Of a stretch of 64,000 nt of DNA, positions 61,871-64,000 are shown one piece after another. Both the position numbers and the translations under genes were made by a program. The DNA lies in assembly GCA_021904315.1 (NCBI GenBank), contig CM038918.1, positions 14,833,349 to 14,897,348 of the forward strand. The letters run 5' to 3'. The notes beneath the pieces were generated by a model. The model was not told the DNA's origin and ran no database searches. It was given only the letters and a program-made list of their open reading frames with translations. The number at the start of each line of letters is the position of its first letter. Position 1 is the first letter of the stretch. This DNA comes from Sphagnum magellanicum (Eukaryota > Streptophyta > Sphagnopsida > Sphagnales > Sphagnaceae).

Positions 61871-62354
61871 CAGTTTAAAAATAAAGGTAATGTGCAATTT
61901 CTCTAATACATAACTAGGACCATAATTTCCAATATCAAAAATTATATTCTAAAAATGTTGATTTCTTGCCACATAAAATGGAATGTCACAAGCAAAATAT
62001 AATTTTGCTACATACTTATTAATGGAAATAAAGCATTAAAAAAAAAGTAACAATTTTTTTTTAAAGCAAAGAAATCCAAAAATTCAATTTAAAAAAGAAA
62101 AGAAAAAAAAAGAATGTCACTAAGTACATCAAAAATATGCATTCTTAAGGTGGTGGGTAATGTATTTTGTCACATTGATGCATACATGTATGCATATACC
62201 ATTAAAATATTTGGTCAATACATATTGGTTGCCATCATTACCAACAATCCAAATAAGCAAAATCAATGCCACAATCTTGCAAGGAAGAAAACAAGAAAAA
62301 AACATTTGAGAGGAAAGCAAGCTCAAGATGTGTACATGTAATATATGAATAATT

Positions 62355-62396
<42 letters not shown>

Positions 62397-63039
62397 TATT
62401 TAATTTGTATGCAATGTTTTGACAATTCAAAGAAAATTGAAAAACATAATTTCACAACAAAAGGAGGCAAGAAAAAGGAAAATACTTGAAAAACATAGAT
62501 TTCCGAAAACAAGCTTTGACAATGAATATGTATATTATATGTACATTGTACCCAAAACTAAAATTCGGTAGTTCTTTTGGAAACAATTCAATTTTTTAAC
62601 CAAAAAAATTTCAATCCCATTTTGTATTTTCCAGAATTTCAATAGTCAATCTTTAAGTACAAGAGATGCACATATGTTTTATGGCACGAGTTTATCGAGT
62701 AGTGGCAAGGACAATCTCTTTGAATCAAAATGTTAAAAGTTCAAATCTTAAATCCAAGTATTGTTTTTTTTTTTTTCCTTGGCTTTCCCTCATGGGAATT
62801 ATTTAATGTCAAAAGAATGAGAGGTACAATATATGCAATTTAAACCTATGTCCTTATATTATATTTTTATGAATGACAAATGACTACATACATGATTGGA
62901 TTTAATGGACATGGATATGTCACCTATTAAACCAATTTTCTTTCTTTTTTGTTGGCTCTATTCATCCAAGGAGAAAATATGGACATGATGTGCAGTTAAT
63001 ATGGTCCCACACTTTTTCACCCATGTTCTCATTAAATTC
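61871..63039. other. AT-rich spacer, no recognisable gene
   Basis: Homopolymers and a (TA)n run at 62357-62391. The minus-strand frame 62129-62512 is driven by the TA repeat (Ile-Tyr runs) and is not a gene. Confidence 0.55.
62357..62391. repeat. (TA)n microsatellite
   Basis: About 17 TA units. Confidence 0.97.
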
Positions 63040-63290
63040 TTGTTTTCATCAATGTTTAACATGAAGTTCCCATGGAATGTTAAGGATTTGGTTCATTCAT
63101 GTTCCCATGAAGTTCCCATGTCCAACATTGTTAATTGTGAAGTTCCCATGGAATAAGAATGTGGTTCACCCATGTTTTGATGTAATTCCCATGGTCAAAT
63201 AAAGATCTAGTTCATTAATGTTCCCATGAAGATCTTATAAACACCAATGCTAACCTTGAAGTTTCCCCATGGAATAAGAAAAATGGTCAC
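63040..63290 (+). repeat. Short imperfect tandem repeat
   Basis: Recurring AAGTTCCCATGGAAT and GTTCATTCATGTTCCCATG-type blocks in three to four copies of roughly 75-80 bp, progressively diverged. Confidence 0.65.
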
Positions 63291-64000
63291 CCAACCTTTG
63301 CTTTTTCAATCTTCATAGGACCAAACATTACAATTTTTGAAACACTTGCCTTTCATAGATGAAAAGTTAAGGTGCCCTCTAACTACACTAAAATAATTAA
63401 AGCATGTTTTTACAAAAATGGGGTTACATGTTTTGTTTGGTTGCATTTTGAAGGAGATATGGCCATTTGAATTTTGGACATCATTTGTCATGAGATTGAT
63501 AATGATCCCATAAAAAAATTTATTCAGGTGTAGGTGTTGCAACGACCTACAAACTATGTTACGAGAAACAAAATGATTTTTCGTATGAGTTTTGTCCATG
63601 GTGAGTCCAATGTGTGTTGGTGGTAAGTTGTGTCAAACCTATGTCCCAATTCTTAGTTCAACTACATTAATCATCCTTTAAAAAATGGTTAACATGGTTG
63701 ATATATTACAAGAAATCATATTTTATTTGATTGAAAAATTAGATAAAAAATCATTCATTTTGACATTTGGTCAATTTGATCACTTGGTCCTACTAAATAA
63801 GTCGATTTGAACATGTTCAACTTGACTAATGGTTTGTTTGACTAATCATAAAATGATTTTTTTTTTATTAGTCAAATCGAACAAAAAAATTGAGCAATAA
63901 AAAAATTAATTAAAAAAACCCAATATTTAAAAATGATTTATGAATAAAATTTATTTATTTATACCATGTAGGTAGACAACTAGTTAGTTACCCACCCACC
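63291..64000. other. AT-rich spacer to window end
   Basis: No conserved frame. The 97-codon frame at 63306-63599 (minus) lacks recognisable features. The last 33 bases contain GTAGGTAGACAACTAG, similar to the minisatellite upstream of the importin gene. Confidence 0.5.

Noticed and set aside
1-64000. tRNA, rRNA or CRISPR arrays
   Set aside because: No convincing tRNA A/B-box pair, rRNA segment or regularly spaced identical repeats with unique spacers was found. The repeats seen are microsatellites, minisatellites and transposons.

Overview
The window looks like nuclear DNA of a green land plant (or a close streptophyte relative). It carries spliced genes for chloroplast ClpC, a plastid Ycf54-like protein, a plant-type importin-beta (IMB3/IPO5) and a plant OB-fold protein, plus a thylakoid cyclophilin pseudogene. 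It also holds Ty1/copia, CACTA and hAT-like transposon debris in AT-rich DNA. Intron sizes (roughly 90-1700 bp) and the repeat content would suit a fern, lycophyte, bryophyte or similar non-flowering plant, but the sequence alone does not settle this.

Positions 1-30200 are repeat-rich and contain no host gene I could support. In order there is a decayed CACTA transposase (about 480-2390), four copies of one LTR family at 3425, 8077, 11941/18149 and 21195, and a hypothetical ORF cut by one of those LTRs (7390-8079). A complete 6.1-kb copia element (12010-18143) sits nested inside the third LTR copy. A truncated sister copia (18927-20990) follows in the opposite orientation. Then come a hAT-like relic (22190-22709), a noncoding AT-rich stretch framed by a 16-bp inverted repeat (22694-25326), and a degenerate 91-bp minisatellite (28650-30215) carrying two MITE-like inserts in opposite orientation.

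Positions 30230-58860 hold four apparently intact genes. Importin IMB3 (+, 30730-41672, 21 exons, 1125 aa) converges on a small OB-fold nucleic-acid-binding gene (-, 43673-45822, 2 exons, 137 aa). After about 5 kb of AT-rich spacer, plastid ClpC (+, 51501-56108, 10 exons, 972 aa) converges on a Ycf54-like gene (-, 56977-58860, 5 exons, 244 aa). All exon joins were checked for phase by hand. Three of the 34 introns use GC rather than GT donors. Every one of the four genes has an AAACCCTAA (telo-box) motif upstream.

Positions 58900-64000 contain a dispersed repeat shared with 5474-5760, a decayed CYP38/TLP40-type thylakoid cyclophilin (59691-60910, -), microsatellites, a DUF659/hAT-like transposase relic (61540-61870, -) and short tandem repeats. 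The genes do not form a pathway. The nearest thing to a functional theme is that ClpC, the Ycf54-like gene and the CYP38 relic all concern the chloroplast.
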